The position numbers and the translations under genes were made by a program. From positions 1,984,001 through 2,048,000 of the forward strand of contig NZ_CP037954.1 in assembly GCF_004359195.1 (NCBI RefSeq): a DNA stretch of 64,000 nt. Direction: 5' to 3'. Each line of letters opens with the position of its first letter. The first letter of the stretch is position 1. The stretch comes from Chryseobacterium salivictor (GTDB lineage Bacteria > Bacteroidota > Bacteroidia > Flavobacteriales > Weeksellaceae). The notes beneath the pieces are model-generated. The model worked only from the letters and a program-made list of their open reading frames with translations, was not told where the DNA came from and ran no database searches. This document shows positions 41,440 through 51,349 of the stretch, piece by piece.

Positions 41440-44355
41440 ATGAAGAAAATATTAACAACAATAACCGTTATTGGAGCACTCACGATGAGCAACGCACAGA
41501 AATTTGAAACTAAGAAAACAACAGACAAAAGCGGTTACCAATATGAAACCGTTATTAATGATAAAACAGGGGTAAGAGTTTATACTTTAAAAAATGGATT
41601 AAAAGTATTCCTTGCGAAAAACGATGACGCACCGAAAATCCAAACCTATATTCCCGTAAGAACAGGAAGTAATAATGATCCGGCTGATAATACGGGATTA
41701 GCGCATTATCTGGAACACATGATGTTCAAAGGAACCTCTAATCTTGCAAGTGCAGACTGGGCAAAAGAAAAACCGCTTTTAGAGGAAATTTCTAAACTGT
41801 ATGAACAGCATAAAGCAGAACAGGATCCGGAAAAAAAGAAAGCACTCTATAAAAAAATAGATGAAGTTTCACAGGAGGCAAGTAAATTTGCAATCGCCAA
41901 CGAATATGACAAAGCGATTTCTTCACTGGGAGCGTCGGGAACCAATGCTCATACGTGGTTGGATGAAACCGTTTATAAAAATAATATTCCAAACAACGAA
42001 CTCGAAAAATGGTTGAAAGTGGAGAAGGAAAGATTCTCTGAATTAACTTTGAGATTATTCCATACTGAGCTGGAAGCGGTTTATGAAGAATACAACCGTG
42101 CTCAGGATAACGACGGACGTTTGGTGAATTATGAATTAATGGATGCCCTTTTCCCAACTCATCCAAATGGTCAGCAAACGACGATCGGAAAATCAGAGCA
42201 TTTGAAAAATCCATCCATGCTGGCGATTCACAAATATTTTGATGAATATTATGTGCCGAATAATTACGCCATGGTTTTGGTGGGAGATTTAGATTACGAC
42301 AAAACCATTAAACTGGTAGATCAGTATTTCGGAAGTTTTGAATACAAAGAATTACCGAAAAAACAAACGATCACCGAAGAGCCAATGACCAAAATTGTAG
42401 AAAGAACGGTAAAAAGTCCTTCTACACCGAGGTTACAACTCTCCTGGAGATCTGATTCTTATGGAACTCAAAATGCGAGACTTGCAGACATCGTCGGAAA
42501 TATTCTGACGAACTCGGGAGATTCCGGTTTGATTGATTTAAACATTAATCAAAAACAGAAAGCGCTGAGAGCAATGGCTTACGAGTCTGCGTTTAAAAAT
42601 TACGGAAGTTTTTCATTAATTATCGTTCCGAAAAATGACCAGACTTTTGATGAAGCGAAAAAATTAATGTTGGATCAAATTGAACTGGTGAAAAAAGGAG
42701 AATTCCAGGACTGGTTGATTCCGGCCATCATTAATGATATGAAAATCCAGCGCATGAAAACGTATGAAACCGCTGACGGATTGGCTACTTCATTGTACGG
42801 AAGTTACATCAACGACAGAACCTGGGAGCAGGAACTGAATGAGATCAATGAATACGAAAAGATTACGAAAGCCGACGTGGTGAAATTTGCCAACTATTTC
42901 TTTAAAGATAATTATGTCATCATTAAAAAAGAAAAAGGCGTCAATGATAAATTAGTCCGCGTAGAAAATCCGGGAATTACTCCGATTAAACTAAACAGGG
43001 ATGCGCAGTCTCCGTTTTTAAAGGGAATTTTAGCAGAAAAATCTTCTGAAATTAAACCTGAATTTATCGATTACGCAAAAGTGATCAAAACGGATAAAAT
43101 CGGTGATAAAAAAGTGAGTTTCGTACATAATAAATACAATGATATTGCCCAGGCTCATTTTGTTTTCCCTTTCGGAAGCGACTATGACAAAGAATTAGGT
43201 CTGGCAACTCAGGTATTGCAATATTTAGGAACCAATAAATTATCTGCGGAAGACCTTAAAAAGGAATTCTTTAAGTTGGGTATTTCTAATGATTTCAGAA
43301 CTTCACAGGACCAGTTGAGAATCTCGTTAAGCGGTTTAGAAGAAAATATGCCAAAAGCAATCGAGCTGTTGAAAAACTGGATGCAGAATGCAAAACCCGA
43401 TCAGAAGGTATACGAAGAAAATGTGAAAACCATTTTGGAAGGCCGGGAAGTTGCCAAAAAAGACAAAGCAAGAATTATGGCCGCTCTGTCTAATTACGCT
43501 AAGTATGGCAAGGTTTCGCGCTTTTCAGATGTGCTTTCCAAATCACAGTTAGAGGCGATCAATTCGGTTGATATGACGAATAAAATTCAGAATTTGCTGA
43601 AAATGCCTTACGAGATTTTCTTTTACGGACAGAATTTCAATGCTTTCAAAAAATATGCAAAACCTTTCGTAGAAAAGGAAACCTTGAAAGTTCCTGCAAA
43701 AAACGACTATCCTGAACCTGCAACCAACGGCAATGTATATTTTACCAATTACGATATGGTACAAACTGAAATGAGTAAAGTGGCAAAAGGACCAAATGTT
43801 AATTTAGCGAACCTTGGGAAAATCAGTGTTTTCAATGAGTATTTTGGACGGGGATTATCTTCAATCGTTTTCCAGGAAATCCGTGAGAGCAAGAGTTTAG
43901 CGTATTCTGCTTATGTTTCTTATGCGTCAAGCGGCGAGCTCAACCGTCCTGATTACGTGACGACTTATATCGGAACTCAGGCGAATAAACTTCCGCAGGC
44001 AGTTACTGCGATGGATGAATTGATGGAAAATCTTCCGCAAATCCCGGCACAGTTTGAAAATGCTAAAAATGCAGCGTTGAAACAAATTGCTTCGGGTAGA
44101 ATCAACAGAACCAATATTTATTTCAATCAGTTAAGTCTTAAAAAATTAGGAGTTGACTACGATTTAAGAAAGGATATTTACAAAGAAATCGAAAAATTGT
44201 CTTTGGCAGATCTTACGGGTTTCTATGATTCGCAGATGAAACCAATGAAATACAATACCGCGATTATCGGTAAAAAAGAAAATCTTGATATGGTTGCCAT
44301 AAATAAAATGGGCACATTCCAGGAAGTTTCTTTAGAAGAAATATTTGGATATTAA
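41440..44355 (+). CDS. M16-family zinc metalloprotease, exported
   Basis: A 971-residue two-lobe M16 peptidase (pitrilysin/insulinase type) with a signal peptide ending near NAQ (residue 20). The inverted zinc motif is HYLEH (His89, Glu92, His93); the third ligand is probably a Glu in LEAVYEEYNR (about 211-220). The second half repeats the M16 fold without the metal motif. It probably degrades peptides in the periplasm. The insertion between the HxxEH and the Glu is longer than the canonical spacing of about 75 residues. Separated from aspA by 45 bases; ends at a strong terminator. Confidence 0.9.
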   Translation: MKKILTTITVIGALTMSNAQKFETKKTTDKSGYQYETVINDKTGVRVYTLKNGLKVFLAKNDDAPKIQTYIPVRTGSNNDPADNTGLAHYLEHMMFKGTSNLASADWAKEKPLLEEISKLYEQHKAEQDPEKKKALYKKIDEVSQEASKFAIANEYDKAISSLGASGTNAHTWLDETVYKNNIPNNELEKWLKVEKERFSELTLRLFHTELEAVYEEYNRAQDNDGRLVNYELMDALFPTHPNGQQTTIGKSEHLKNPSMLAIHKYFDEYYVPNNYAMVLVGDLDYDKTIKLVDQYFGSFEYKELPKKQTITEEPMTKIVERTVKSPSTPRLQLSWRSDSYGTQNARLADIVGNILTNSGDSGLIDLNINQKQKALRAMAYESAFKNYGSFSLIIVPKNDQTFDEAKKLMLDQIELVKKGEFQDWLIPAIINDMKIQRMKTYETADGLATSLYGSYINDRTWEQELNEINEYEKITKADVVKFANYFFKDNYVIIKKEKGVNDKLVRVENPGITPIKLNRDAQSPFLKGILAEKSSEIKPEFIDYAKVIKTDKIGDKKVSFVHNKYNDIAQAHFVFPFGSDYDKELGLATQVLQYLGTNKLSAEDLKKEFFKLGISNDFRTSQDQLRISLSGLEENMPKAIELLKNWMQNAKPDQKVYEENVKTILEGREVAKKDKARIMAALSNYAKYGKVSRFSDVLSKSQLEAINSVDMTNKIQNLLKMPYEIFFYGQNFNAFKKYAKPFVEKETLKVPAKNDYPEPATNGNVYFTNYDMVQTEMSKVAKGPNVNLANLGKISVFNEYFGRGLSSIVFQEIRESKSLAYSAYVSYASSGELNRPDYVTTYIGTQANKLPQAVTAMDELMENLPQIPAQFENAKNAALKQIASGRINRTNIYFNQLSLKKLGVDYDLRKDIYKEIEKLSLADLTGFYDSQMKPMKYNTAIIGKKENLDMVAINKMGTFQEVSLEEIFGY

Positions 44356-44372
44356 TTTTTGAAGATATGGTT

Positions 44373-44407
44373 AAAAAAAAGTGAAATTTCGGTTTCACTT
44401 TTTTTTA
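44373..44407 (+). terminator. Terminator of the M16 protease gene
   Basis: AAAAAAAAGTGAAA (44373-44386) pairs with TTTCACTTTTTTTT (44393-44406). Confidence 0.85.
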
Positions 44408-44657
44408 TGTTTAATAATAAAATCAAAAAAATATTTACAAATGAAATTGAGATCAATTAAATAGGGTGATTTGACTCTTTTATAGTAAAATAAATAGGTT
44501 CACATTTGCAATGCAATACCTATAAACGAATTTTTTCGTGATCCACAGAACGATAAAATTCGACGTAACAATGTAGAAATTACAGCGCAACATTTCATTG
44601 TCCGTTGTTCAACAGAAAAAGTCAGTACAATGATGAAAATTTTAAAAAAAAAATTTT
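44408..44657. other. Intergenic region before the DUF2892 gene
   Basis: No gene is seen. A promoter-like CACATTTG near 44501 would give a leader of about 150 bases. Nothing else is recognisable. Confidence 0.35.
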
Positions 44658-44915
44658 ATGAGTTTGCATGAATCTTTCAACAGATCGGGTTTCTCAAAAT
44701 CCGTCAACAGTCCGGCAGGTCGCATATTCCGTTTGGCAGCAGGCACCGCATTTCTGCTGGTAGGATACCAGTTTCGCGATCGCCCACTTGGTATACTTTC
44801 AATGGTTTGGAGTATTTTCCCCTTAAGTGCCGGAGCATTTGATATCTGCTATATCAGCGCCGCATTGGGCGGTCCATTATCGGGTAAGAAGATCCGCGGC
44901 AGTTCGGGTAAATAG
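44658..44915 (+). CDS. DUF2892 (YgaP-like) membrane protein
   Basis: An 85-residue protein with two transmembrane segments. The stretch NSPAGRIFRLAAGTAFLLVG followed by LGILSMVWSIFPLSAGAFDICYISAALGGP matches the DUF2892 domain found as the membrane part of YgaP-type proteins. No rhodanese domain is attached. The function is unknown. Single-gene unit with a good terminator. Confidence 0.8.
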   Translation: MSLHESFNRSGFSKSVNSPAGRIFRLAAGTAFLLVGYQFRDRPLGILSMVWSIFPLSAGAFDICYISAALGGPLSGKKIRGSSGK

Positions 44916-45024
44916 GTTTTATCGGTTACGGAAGTTGCACAGCAAGCAGTCGAAGAGAATCCTATTAATTATCTTTAAAAACCTTACAAATTATAAAACT
45001 AAACTAATAGCTGTGAAAGCAAAG

Positions 45025-45051
45025 ATTCCGGAATTTCCGGAATTTTTTTTT
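45025..45051 (+). terminator. Terminator of the DUF2892 gene
   Basis: ATTCCGG (45025-45031) pairs with CCGGAAT (45037-45043), followed by a T run. Confidence 0.85.
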
Positions 45052-45140
45052 GGATTATTTTAAAGTTGGTGACAATGGTTGCATGAAATATATACCTAGG
45101 CTTTGCAATATCTAAAACAGTTACCGGGTATATTTAAACG

Positions 45141-45169
45141 AAAGAACGCACCAAAAAGGCACGTTCTTA
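45141..45169 (-). terminator. Terminator of the S46 peptidase gene
   Basis: On the minus strand AAGAACGTGCC pairs with GGTGCGTTCTT with two weak positions, about 25 bases after the stop; a modest T-rich tail follows. Confidence 0.55.
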
Positions 45170-45192
45170 CAAATGTAATATTTAAAAAATAT

Positions 45193-47334
45193 TTATTTCA
45201 CAATTTTCATTTCATTCAACAGCCATTTTGCATCGGCATATTTATCAACAATGAAAAGAATATATTTGGTGTCCACCATGATATTTCTACTGAAACGGGG
45301 ATCGAAATTGATGTCACTCATCGTTCCTTCCCACTGTCTGTCGAAATTCAGTCCGATTAAATTTCCGTGTGCATCCAAAGCAGGACTTCCGGAGTTACCG
45401 CCGGTTGTGTGATTGGTTGCTGTAAAGTTTACGGGAACATCGCCGGTTTTGTCTTTGTACATTCCGTAATCTTTCGTATTGTAAATGTTGACCAGTTTTT
45501 TAGGAACATCGAATTCATAATCACCGGGAACATATTTTTCCATCACCCCTTCCAGATGCGTTTGGTAACCGTAGTAAACCGCGTCTCTGGGGTTAGAACC
45601 TTTCACCTGGCCATAAGCGACACGAAGCGTAGAGTTTGCATCCGGGAAGAATTTACGGTCTTTATCGGTTTCCATTTGCTGCGCCATGAATTTCTTTTGA
45701 AGCACATCGATCTGATCCTGAAGTTCTGCATATTTCCCTTCAGTAGTTTTCATGTAGCTATCTTTCATTGAAGAAGCCAGCTGAATAATGGGGTCGTTTT
45801 TAAGGTTTTTAATCAACTCCGCCGGATTGGCAAATACCTTGTCGATATTCGCTGACGCCGTTGCGCTGTTGAAAGTTCCGCGTCCGGTAATCACTGAATT
45901 TTTAGACCAGTTTTCAATGGTTGCTGAATTTTTATTAACCTCTTTAAACTGAGCGAAATTTGCAGGCAAAAATTTGGCAGGTGTTTTTTCTGCATACAAA
46001 GCGAGCAGCTGTGCTGTTACTTTAGCATCCAGTTCAGCATCATAATCTTTGTAAAATGAAGCAAGTCTGTTTTTGAAACCTGTCAGTGTCTGGTCGGTCA
46101 TTTTTCCAGCTTCATAACTTTGCATAAAATTGATGTACTGATTGGCCAGTGACAAAGTTTCGGCATTTCTGGTCACTTCCGAATAATAAGAACGGTTTAG
46201 CGAGTAAGGAGACTGCTCGTTGTACAAATTGTTCAGCTGATCAATCGTCGGTTTAATTTGCGGATTTTTTGCAATTAAAGTCTGCTCGTATTTTTTCTTT
46301 TTTCCAACGGCGTCAGATTTTTTCAAACCTTCAACTTCGCCGATCCATTTTTTCCAGTAATTGGCTACACCAGCGTATTTTGACGCATATTTAATTCTTG
46401 TTTCCGCATCGGTACGCATTTTTTCGTTTAAGGTTTTCAACGCGACTTCTCTTACGGCGATCATGGCAGGATCGGTTTCTGTCATTACCTTTTCTACAGC
46501 GATGGCAGGTAAATACTCGGTTGTTCTGCCGGGGAATCCAAAAACAAATGTGAAATCATTTTCCTGTTTGTCTTTAATGGAAACCGGTAAGAAATATTTC
46601 GGTTTGTAAGGGATATTGTCTTTTGAATAATCCGCTGGTTTATTGTTTTTGTCAGCATAAATCCGGAACATCGAAAAATCGCCGGTATGTCTTGGCCAAA
46701 CCCAGTTGTCGGTATCAGATCCGAATTTACCGATTGAACTTGGCGGTGCACCAACCAAACGGATATCTTTGTAAGTTTCAATAATGTAGGCGTAATATTT
46801 ATTACCGTAATAAACGGGTTTAATGATTACTTTCTGCCAAGGTTCTAATTTAAAACCGGCTTTAACCGTTTCAAGATTTTTGGCAATCAGCGCTTCCGCC
46901 GCTTTAGAATCTAAATTTTGTGTTCCCGCCAAAACAGACCCCGTCACTTCTTTAATATCTGCGATAAAATCTACGGTCACGCCCGGATTTGGTAATTCTC
47001 CATTCATGTCTTTTGCCCAGAAGCCATCACTCAAATAATCATGTTCCACTGATGAGTGTTTCTGAATTTGACCGTAACCACAGTGGTGATTGGTCAGCAG
47101 TAAACCTTGTGGTGAAATTATTTCTGCGGTACAACCTCCGTTAAATTGTACGACCGCATCTTTAATACTCGGTTTTGAAGGATCGAAAATCTGTTTCGCA
47201 GAAATTTTCATTCCCAAATCTTTCATTTCCTTTTCGTTGAGTTCTGTAGGAATCCACATTCCGCCGTACTGCTGGGCAAATGCCATCACTGCCGGCAAAA
47301 GTATTGCTGCCAGCAATATATTCTTTCTATTCAT
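45193..47334 (-). CDS. S46-family dipeptidyl peptidase, DPP11-type
   Basis: A 713-residue periplasmic serine exopeptidase with a signal peptide (cleavage after AFAQ, residue 21). The catalytic His is in TNHHCG (His83/84) and the Ser in GGNSGSPAL (Ser648). Eighteen residues after the serine, in NFDRQWEG, is Arg666, aligned by spacing with the Arg673 that gives DPP11 its Asp/Glu preference in Porphyromonas (DPP7 has Gly there). The enzyme should release acidic dipeptides from oligopeptides, providing substrate for aspA-type catabolism. Monocistronic. Confidence 0.9.
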   Translation of the reverse strand: MNRKNILLAAILLPAVMAFAQQYGGMWIPTELNEKEMKDLGMKISAKQIFDPSKPSIKDAVVQFNGGCTAEIISPQGLLLTNHHCGYGQIQKHSSVEHDYLSDGFWAKDMNGELPNPGVTVDFIADIKEVTGSVLAGTQNLDSKAAEALIAKNLETVKAGFKLEPWQKVIIKPVYYGNKYYAYIIETYKDIRLVGAPPSSIGKFGSDTDNWVWPRHTGDFSMFRIYADKNNKPADYSKDNIPYKPKYFLPVSIKDKQENDFTFVFGFPGRTTEYLPAIAVEKVMTETDPAMIAVREVALKTLNEKMRTDAETRIKYASKYAGVANYWKKWIGEVEGLKKSDAVGKKKKYEQTLIAKNPQIKPTIDQLNNLYNEQSPYSLNRSYYSEVTRNAETLSLANQYINFMQSYEAGKMTDQTLTGFKNRLASFYKDYDAELDAKVTAQLLALYAEKTPAKFLPANFAQFKEVNKNSATIENWSKNSVITGRGTFNSATASANIDKVFANPAELIKNLKNDPIIQLASSMKDSYMKTTEGKYAELQDQIDVLQKKFMAQQMETDKDRKFFPDANSTLRVAYGQVKGSNPRDAVYYGYQTHLEGVMEKYVPGDYEFDVPKKLVNIYNTKDYGMYKDKTGDVPVNFTATNHTTGGNSGSPALDAHGNLIGLNFDRQWEGTMSDINFDPRFSRNIMVDTKYILFIVDKYADAKWLLNEMKIVK

Positions 47335-47769
47335 TTTTAAAATTTGGCCTAAAAATAAGAAAATTTTTATTGATGAAGCAGTATTATGGGGCTTAAAATG
47401 AGTTGACCAATCTTTTTTCCATTATTTGGGGTGTTGAAATAACCGATCAATCACAGACTGAAATACCCGAGAATAAAAAGTTAATGATGTTTTCCGTCGT
47501 GATTATTGATCGTTTTTCAAATAAACAGAATGATGTTTCACGGTATTTTCAAATGTTAAAGGGCGACATTTATTCAAAAGCCGATTTTGCAGAAATGATC
47601 TTTGTTCGGTTTTATTCTTAACTTAATGATTATAAGTGTTAAGCATTCATCAAATATTCTTTTTTTTAAAGGAGATGTTCGGTATTTTATCTTTATTTTA
47701 AATATATTTGATGGACAAATGCGATTCCGTATTTTATTCTGAAAAAACAAACCTGAAAACCCCGAAATC
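47335..47769. other. Intergenic region between the S46 and glgB genes
   Basis: No gene is well supported. A plus-strand open frame from a TTG at 47403 to 47621 (72 codons, with MMFSVVIIDRFSNKQ inside) reads somewhat like protein but has no ATG at a suitable place and no family; it may be a remnant. The glgB promoter box lies at 47703-47710. Confidence 0.35.
47703..47710 (+). promoter_or_regulatory. Promoter -7 box (TATATTTG) of glgBA
   Basis: An exact TAnnTTTG match 59 bases before the glgB ATG. Confidence 0.5.
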
Positions 47770-49716
47770 ATGCGAAATATAATTCCTCATTCTTTGTTTA
47801 GCGACCATGATATTTATCTTTTTAAAGAAGGAAATCATTATAAGTTGTATGAAAAATTTGGCGCTCACTCTATTGAAATTGATGGGGTCGAAGGCGTTTA
47901 TTTCGCCGTTTGGGCACCATTTGCTAAAGAGGTTTCTGTTATTGGTGATTTTAACGGATGGCATTCTGAAGCCCACAAATTACTGCCAAGATGGGACGAA
48001 TCCGGAATTTGGGAAGGATTTATCGCAGGCTTAAAATGGGGAGATGTTTACAAATACGGAATCCGAACCAATAAAGGAGTTTTACTCGAAAAAGGAGATC
48101 CTTTTGCTTTAAGTTGGGAACAGAACCTACAGGCTGGTTCACTCGTTTCAACCACCTGGTTTGAATGGACGGATAAAAATTGGATGAAGGACCGTTCAAA
48201 CAAGAATTCCATCAATGCGCCAATGTCGGTTTACGAAATGCATCTGGGATCCTGGATGCGCGGCACAGATGATCCACACCGTTTCTTCAGTTATAGAGAA
48301 ATTGCAGAACGGCTTGTTCCTTATATGAAGGAAATGGAGTTTACGCACGTAGAATTCATGCCCATTATGGAATATCCGTATGATCCAAGCTGGGGCTATC
48401 AGGTGACAGGATTTTTTGCTGCCACCTCCCGTTTTGGTTCGCCGCAGGATTTAATGTTTCTAATTAATGAATTGCACCGGAACGAAATCGGCGTTATTTT
48501 AGACTGGGTTCCTTCTCATTTTCCGGGTGACGCCAATGGACTGCATTTCTTCGACGGTACTTTTTTATATGAACATGAAGATCCCCGAAAAGGTTTTCAT
48601 CCTGACTGGAAATCCTATATTTTCAATTACGGAAGACCGGAAGTGAAATCGTTTTTAATCAGTAATGCTATATTTTGGCTCGACCGTTATCATGCCGACG
48701 GACTTCGGGTAGATGCCGTAACCTCAATGCTGCACCTGGATTATTCCAGAAATGAAGGCGAATGGGAACCGAATAGTGATGGTGGAAATGTGAATCTGGA
48801 AGCCAGGAAATTCTTACAGGATTTCAATAAAGCAGTCTATAAAGAATTTCCGGATGTGATAACGATAGCCGAAGAAAGTTCAGACTTTCCCATGCTCACA
48901 AAACCAGTACACGACGGCGGTATCGGTTTTGGTATGAAGTGGATGATGGGCTGGATGCACGATACTTTGAAATATTTTAAAGTAGATCCAATTGATAGAA
49001 AATACCACCATAATAAATTGACGTTTGGCTCTGTTTACGTTTATAATGAAAATTATATGATGCCGCTTTCTCATGACGAAGTCGTCCACGGGAAAGCCAG
49101 TTTAATTTATAAGATGCCGGGCGATGAATGGCAGAAATTCGCCAATCTTCGTGCTTTATATCTTTATATGTTTACCCATCCCGGCGCAAAACTGCTGTTT
49201 ATGGGTAATGAATTCGCGCAAACCCGCGAGTGGAATTTTACCCAAAGTCTCGATTGGCATTTGCTCCAATTTCCTTTTCACAAAGGAATGCAGGAATTTG
49301 TAAAAAGATTGAATCATTTATACAGAAATGAAACCGCCCTGTACGAAAATAATTTTTCACCCCAGGGAATGGAGTGGGTGGACGCGAATGATGCCGATAA
49401 TTCCATTTACATTTATTTAAGGAAAGGAAAAAAAGAGGACGATGTTTTAATGGTGGTTTTAAATTTAACACCAAGAGTTCTTGATTATAAAATCGGTATT
49501 GATGAGGGGACGAGTTGGGAAGTGATTCTGAATTCGGATGACACGCAATTTGCGGGAAGTGGTGTGAAGGCAGAAGTGGAGGATGAAGAAGACGATGAAT
49601 GGATGTACAGGCCCAATGCAATTGTCTTAAAATTACCACCGCTTGCCGGCGTTATTTTAAAACAGAAAAAATTACAGACAGCTGTGGTTGAAAAGGAGAA
49701 GAGTGTAAAAAACTGA
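47770..49716 (+). CDS. glgB: 1,4-alpha-glucan branching enzyme
   Basis: A 648-residue GH13 enzyme that makes alpha-1,6 branches in glycogen. The N-terminal CBM48 domain (VEGVYFAVWAPFAKEVSVIGDFNGW) precedes the catalytic barrel with YQVTGFFAATSRFGSPQD, the nucleophile in GLRVDAVTSML, the acid/base Glu in TIAEESSDFP and SHDEVVHGK. The C-terminal beta domain is present with a short acidic insertion (VEDEEDDEW). glgA follows 37 bases later. No glgC (ADP-glucose synthesis) lies in this window. Confidence 0.95.
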   Translation: MRNIIPHSLFSDHDIYLFKEGNHYKLYEKFGAHSIEIDGVEGVYFAVWAPFAKEVSVIGDFNGWHSEAHKLLPRWDESGIWEGFIAGLKWGDVYKYGIRTNKGVLLEKGDPFALSWEQNLQAGSLVSTTWFEWTDKNWMKDRSNKNSINAPMSVYEMHLGSWMRGTDDPHRFFSYREIAERLVPYMKEMEFTHVEFMPIMEYPYDPSWGYQVTGFFAATSRFGSPQDLMFLINELHRNEIGVILDWVPSHFPGDANGLHFFDGTFLYEHEDPRKGFHPDWKSYIFNYGRPEVKSFLISNAIFWLDRYHADGLRVDAVTSMLHLDYSRNEGEWEPNSDGGNVNLEARKFLQDFNKAVYKEFPDVITIAEESSDFPMLTKPVHDGGIGFGMKWMMGWMHDTLKYFKVDPIDRKYHHNKLTFGSVYVYNENYMMPLSHDEVVHGKASLIYKMPGDEWQKFANLRALYLYMFTHPGAKLLFMGNEFAQTREWNFTQSLDWHLLQFPFHKGMQEFVKRLNHLYRNETALYENNFSPQGMEWVDANDADNSIYIYLRKGKKEDDVLMVVLNLTPRVLDYKIGIDEGTSWEVILNSDDTQFAGSGVKAEVEDEEDDEWMYRPNAIVLKLPPLAGVILKQKKLQTAVVEKEKSVKN

Positions 49717-49753
49717 GAAATAGTAGATGCCAAATAGAATACATGAACGTAAA

Positions 49754-51160
49754 ATGAGAATATTTAACCTTTCTATCGAATGTTATCCTGTCGCCAAAGT
49801 TGGCGGACTTGCCGATGTGGTAGGAGCATTGCCTAAATATCTCAATAAAATCGATGGGGTGGAAGCCAGCGTAATTATGCCCTGGTACAATAAACCGTTC
49901 GTTCACGACCACAGTTTCGAGCTGGTTTTTGACGGTTGGATTCATCAGCACCGGCAAAGTTTTCAAGTTCAGGTCATGAAAGAACGTTCCAAAGTTTTAG
50001 GTTTTGATTTGTATTTGGTGAAAATTCCGGGACTTTTGGACCGGGATAATCCTTACGGATACTGGGATGAAAGTCAGCAGTTTCTGGCTTTTCAACATGG
50101 AGTACTGCATTGGCTGACCGCCATGGAGATTCGCCCCGACGTTTTGCACTGCCATGATTATCATACCGGTCTGGTTCCTTTTATGGTAGAAAATTGTCCT
50201 GAGTTTAGTTTTCTAAAGGGCGTAAAAACAATCGGTACCATTCATAACGGCGAATATCAAGGGCAGATGAGTTGGGAAATGATTAATTATTTTCCCTGGT
50301 TTGATGGCGCGAAATGGGGTTTGCTGGATTGGGACGGCTACATCAATCCATTGGCTGCGATGATAAAATGTTGCCATTCTTTCAATGCTGTTTCTGGCGG
50401 TTATATGGATGAACTGTTTGAAAATTTCCGCGGTCTGGAAACTTTAGTCAGACAGGAATATGCAAAAGCAAACGGTATTATCAACGGCATAGATACCGAA
50501 ATATGGGATCCTGAAGTCGATCCGTTCCTCGCTTTTAATTATGGAAAAAAAGATGCTGACTCCGGTAAGTGGAAAAATAAAAAAGAGATTTGCGAAGAAT
50601 ATGGTCTGAATCCCAATTTGCCGCTGTTCAGTTTCATCGGTAGATTTGCGGGCGAAAAAGGAGCCGATTTTTTACCGGAAATCGTCTGGAAAAGTATCCG
50701 GGAAACCTACGGCGCTTTGAATATCATTATTTTAGGTTCAGGTGATAAAAATATCGAAAATCAATTGTCGGAATTGTCTCATTCTTTTTCAAATTTCGCT
50801 CTGGATCTGGGGTACAAAGAATATTTATCCCATAAAATTTATGCTTCTTCCGATTTTTTATTAATGCCTTCCAGAGTGGAACCCTGCGGACTCAACCAAA
50901 TGTACGCCATGCGGTACGGAACCGTTCCGATCGTCAGATATACCGGTGGTTTACGGGATACAGTAGAAGATATCTCAACAGGCGGAAGCGGACTCAATTT
51001 CGGTGAAGCAAGTGCAAATGCCGCTGTTCATGCAATCCATCGCGCTTTGCATATTTTTCATAAAGAGGGTTTGATGAAACAGTTGGTGCAATCGAATATG
51101 AATTTTGATTTCTCCTGGGAAAAATCTGCCGAGAAATACCTGGAGCTTTATGAAAAGTAA
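49754..51160 (+). CDS. glgA: Glycogen synthase (GT5)
   Basis: A 468-residue GT5 glycosyltransferase that extends glycogen from a nucleotide-sugar donor (ADP-glucose in most bacteria). Key motifs: KVGGLADVVGALP near the N-terminus (KxGGL donor-phosphate contact), GTIHNGEYQGQMSW, FIGRFAGEKGADF and the C-terminal EPCGLNQMYAMRYGTVPIVRYTGGL. I use the ATG at 49754 (MRIFNLSIECYP); in-frame ATG 49727 adds nine residues without family similarity. It is the second gene of the glgBA operon. Confidence 0.93.
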   Translation: MRIFNLSIECYPVAKVGGLADVVGALPKYLNKIDGVEASVIMPWYNKPFVHDHSFELVFDGWIHQHRQSFQVQVMKERSKVLGFDLYLVKIPGLLDRDNPYGYWDESQQFLAFQHGVLHWLTAMEIRPDVLHCHDYHTGLVPFMVENCPEFSFLKGVKTIGTIHNGEYQGQMSWEMINYFPWFDGAKWGLLDWDGYINPLAAMIKCCHSFNAVSGGYMDELFENFRGLETLVRQEYAKANGIINGIDTEIWDPEVDPFLAFNYGKKDADSGKWKNKKEICEEYGLNPNLPLFSFIGRFAGEKGADFLPEIVWKSIRETYGALNIIILGSGDKNIENQLSELSHSFSNFALDLGYKEYLSHKIYASSDFLLMPSRVEPCGLNQMYAMRYGTVPIVRYTGGLRDTVEDISTGGSGLNFGEASANAAVHAIHRALHIFHKEGLMKQLVQSNMNFDFSWEKSAEKYLELYEK

Positions 51161-51301
51161 CTGAATTTTTCAGCTTCGATCATAGTTCGCCATTAATCAT
51201 CAACTAAAGCTGATATTCTTAAATTTATTCCGAAAATCAATGTGCTTTTTTCAAAAATCAAGGAGTTTTTTCCACTGATGACTTTTTAATTTTCGACATA
51301 A

Positions 51302-51333
51302 TTGGCTCACAAATTTATAAAACCGTAAGTTTG
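51302..51333 (+). promoter_or_regulatory. Promoter of the EamA transporter gene
   Basis: TTG at 51302-51304, 21 nt, then TAAGTTTG at 51326-51333; 16 bases to the ATG. Confidence 0.6.
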
Positions 51334-51349
51334 CAGGCTGAAAAAAATT

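Noticed and set aside
41792..42214. 140-codon antisense open frame inside the M16 protease gene
   Set aside because: It lies entirely opposite a clear protease domain and has no protein-like pattern of its own.
47403..47621. 72-codon plus-strand open frame between the S46 gene and glgB
   Set aside because: It starts at TTG, has no promoter or ribosome site, and no recognisable family; kept only as a possible remnant in the intergenic note.
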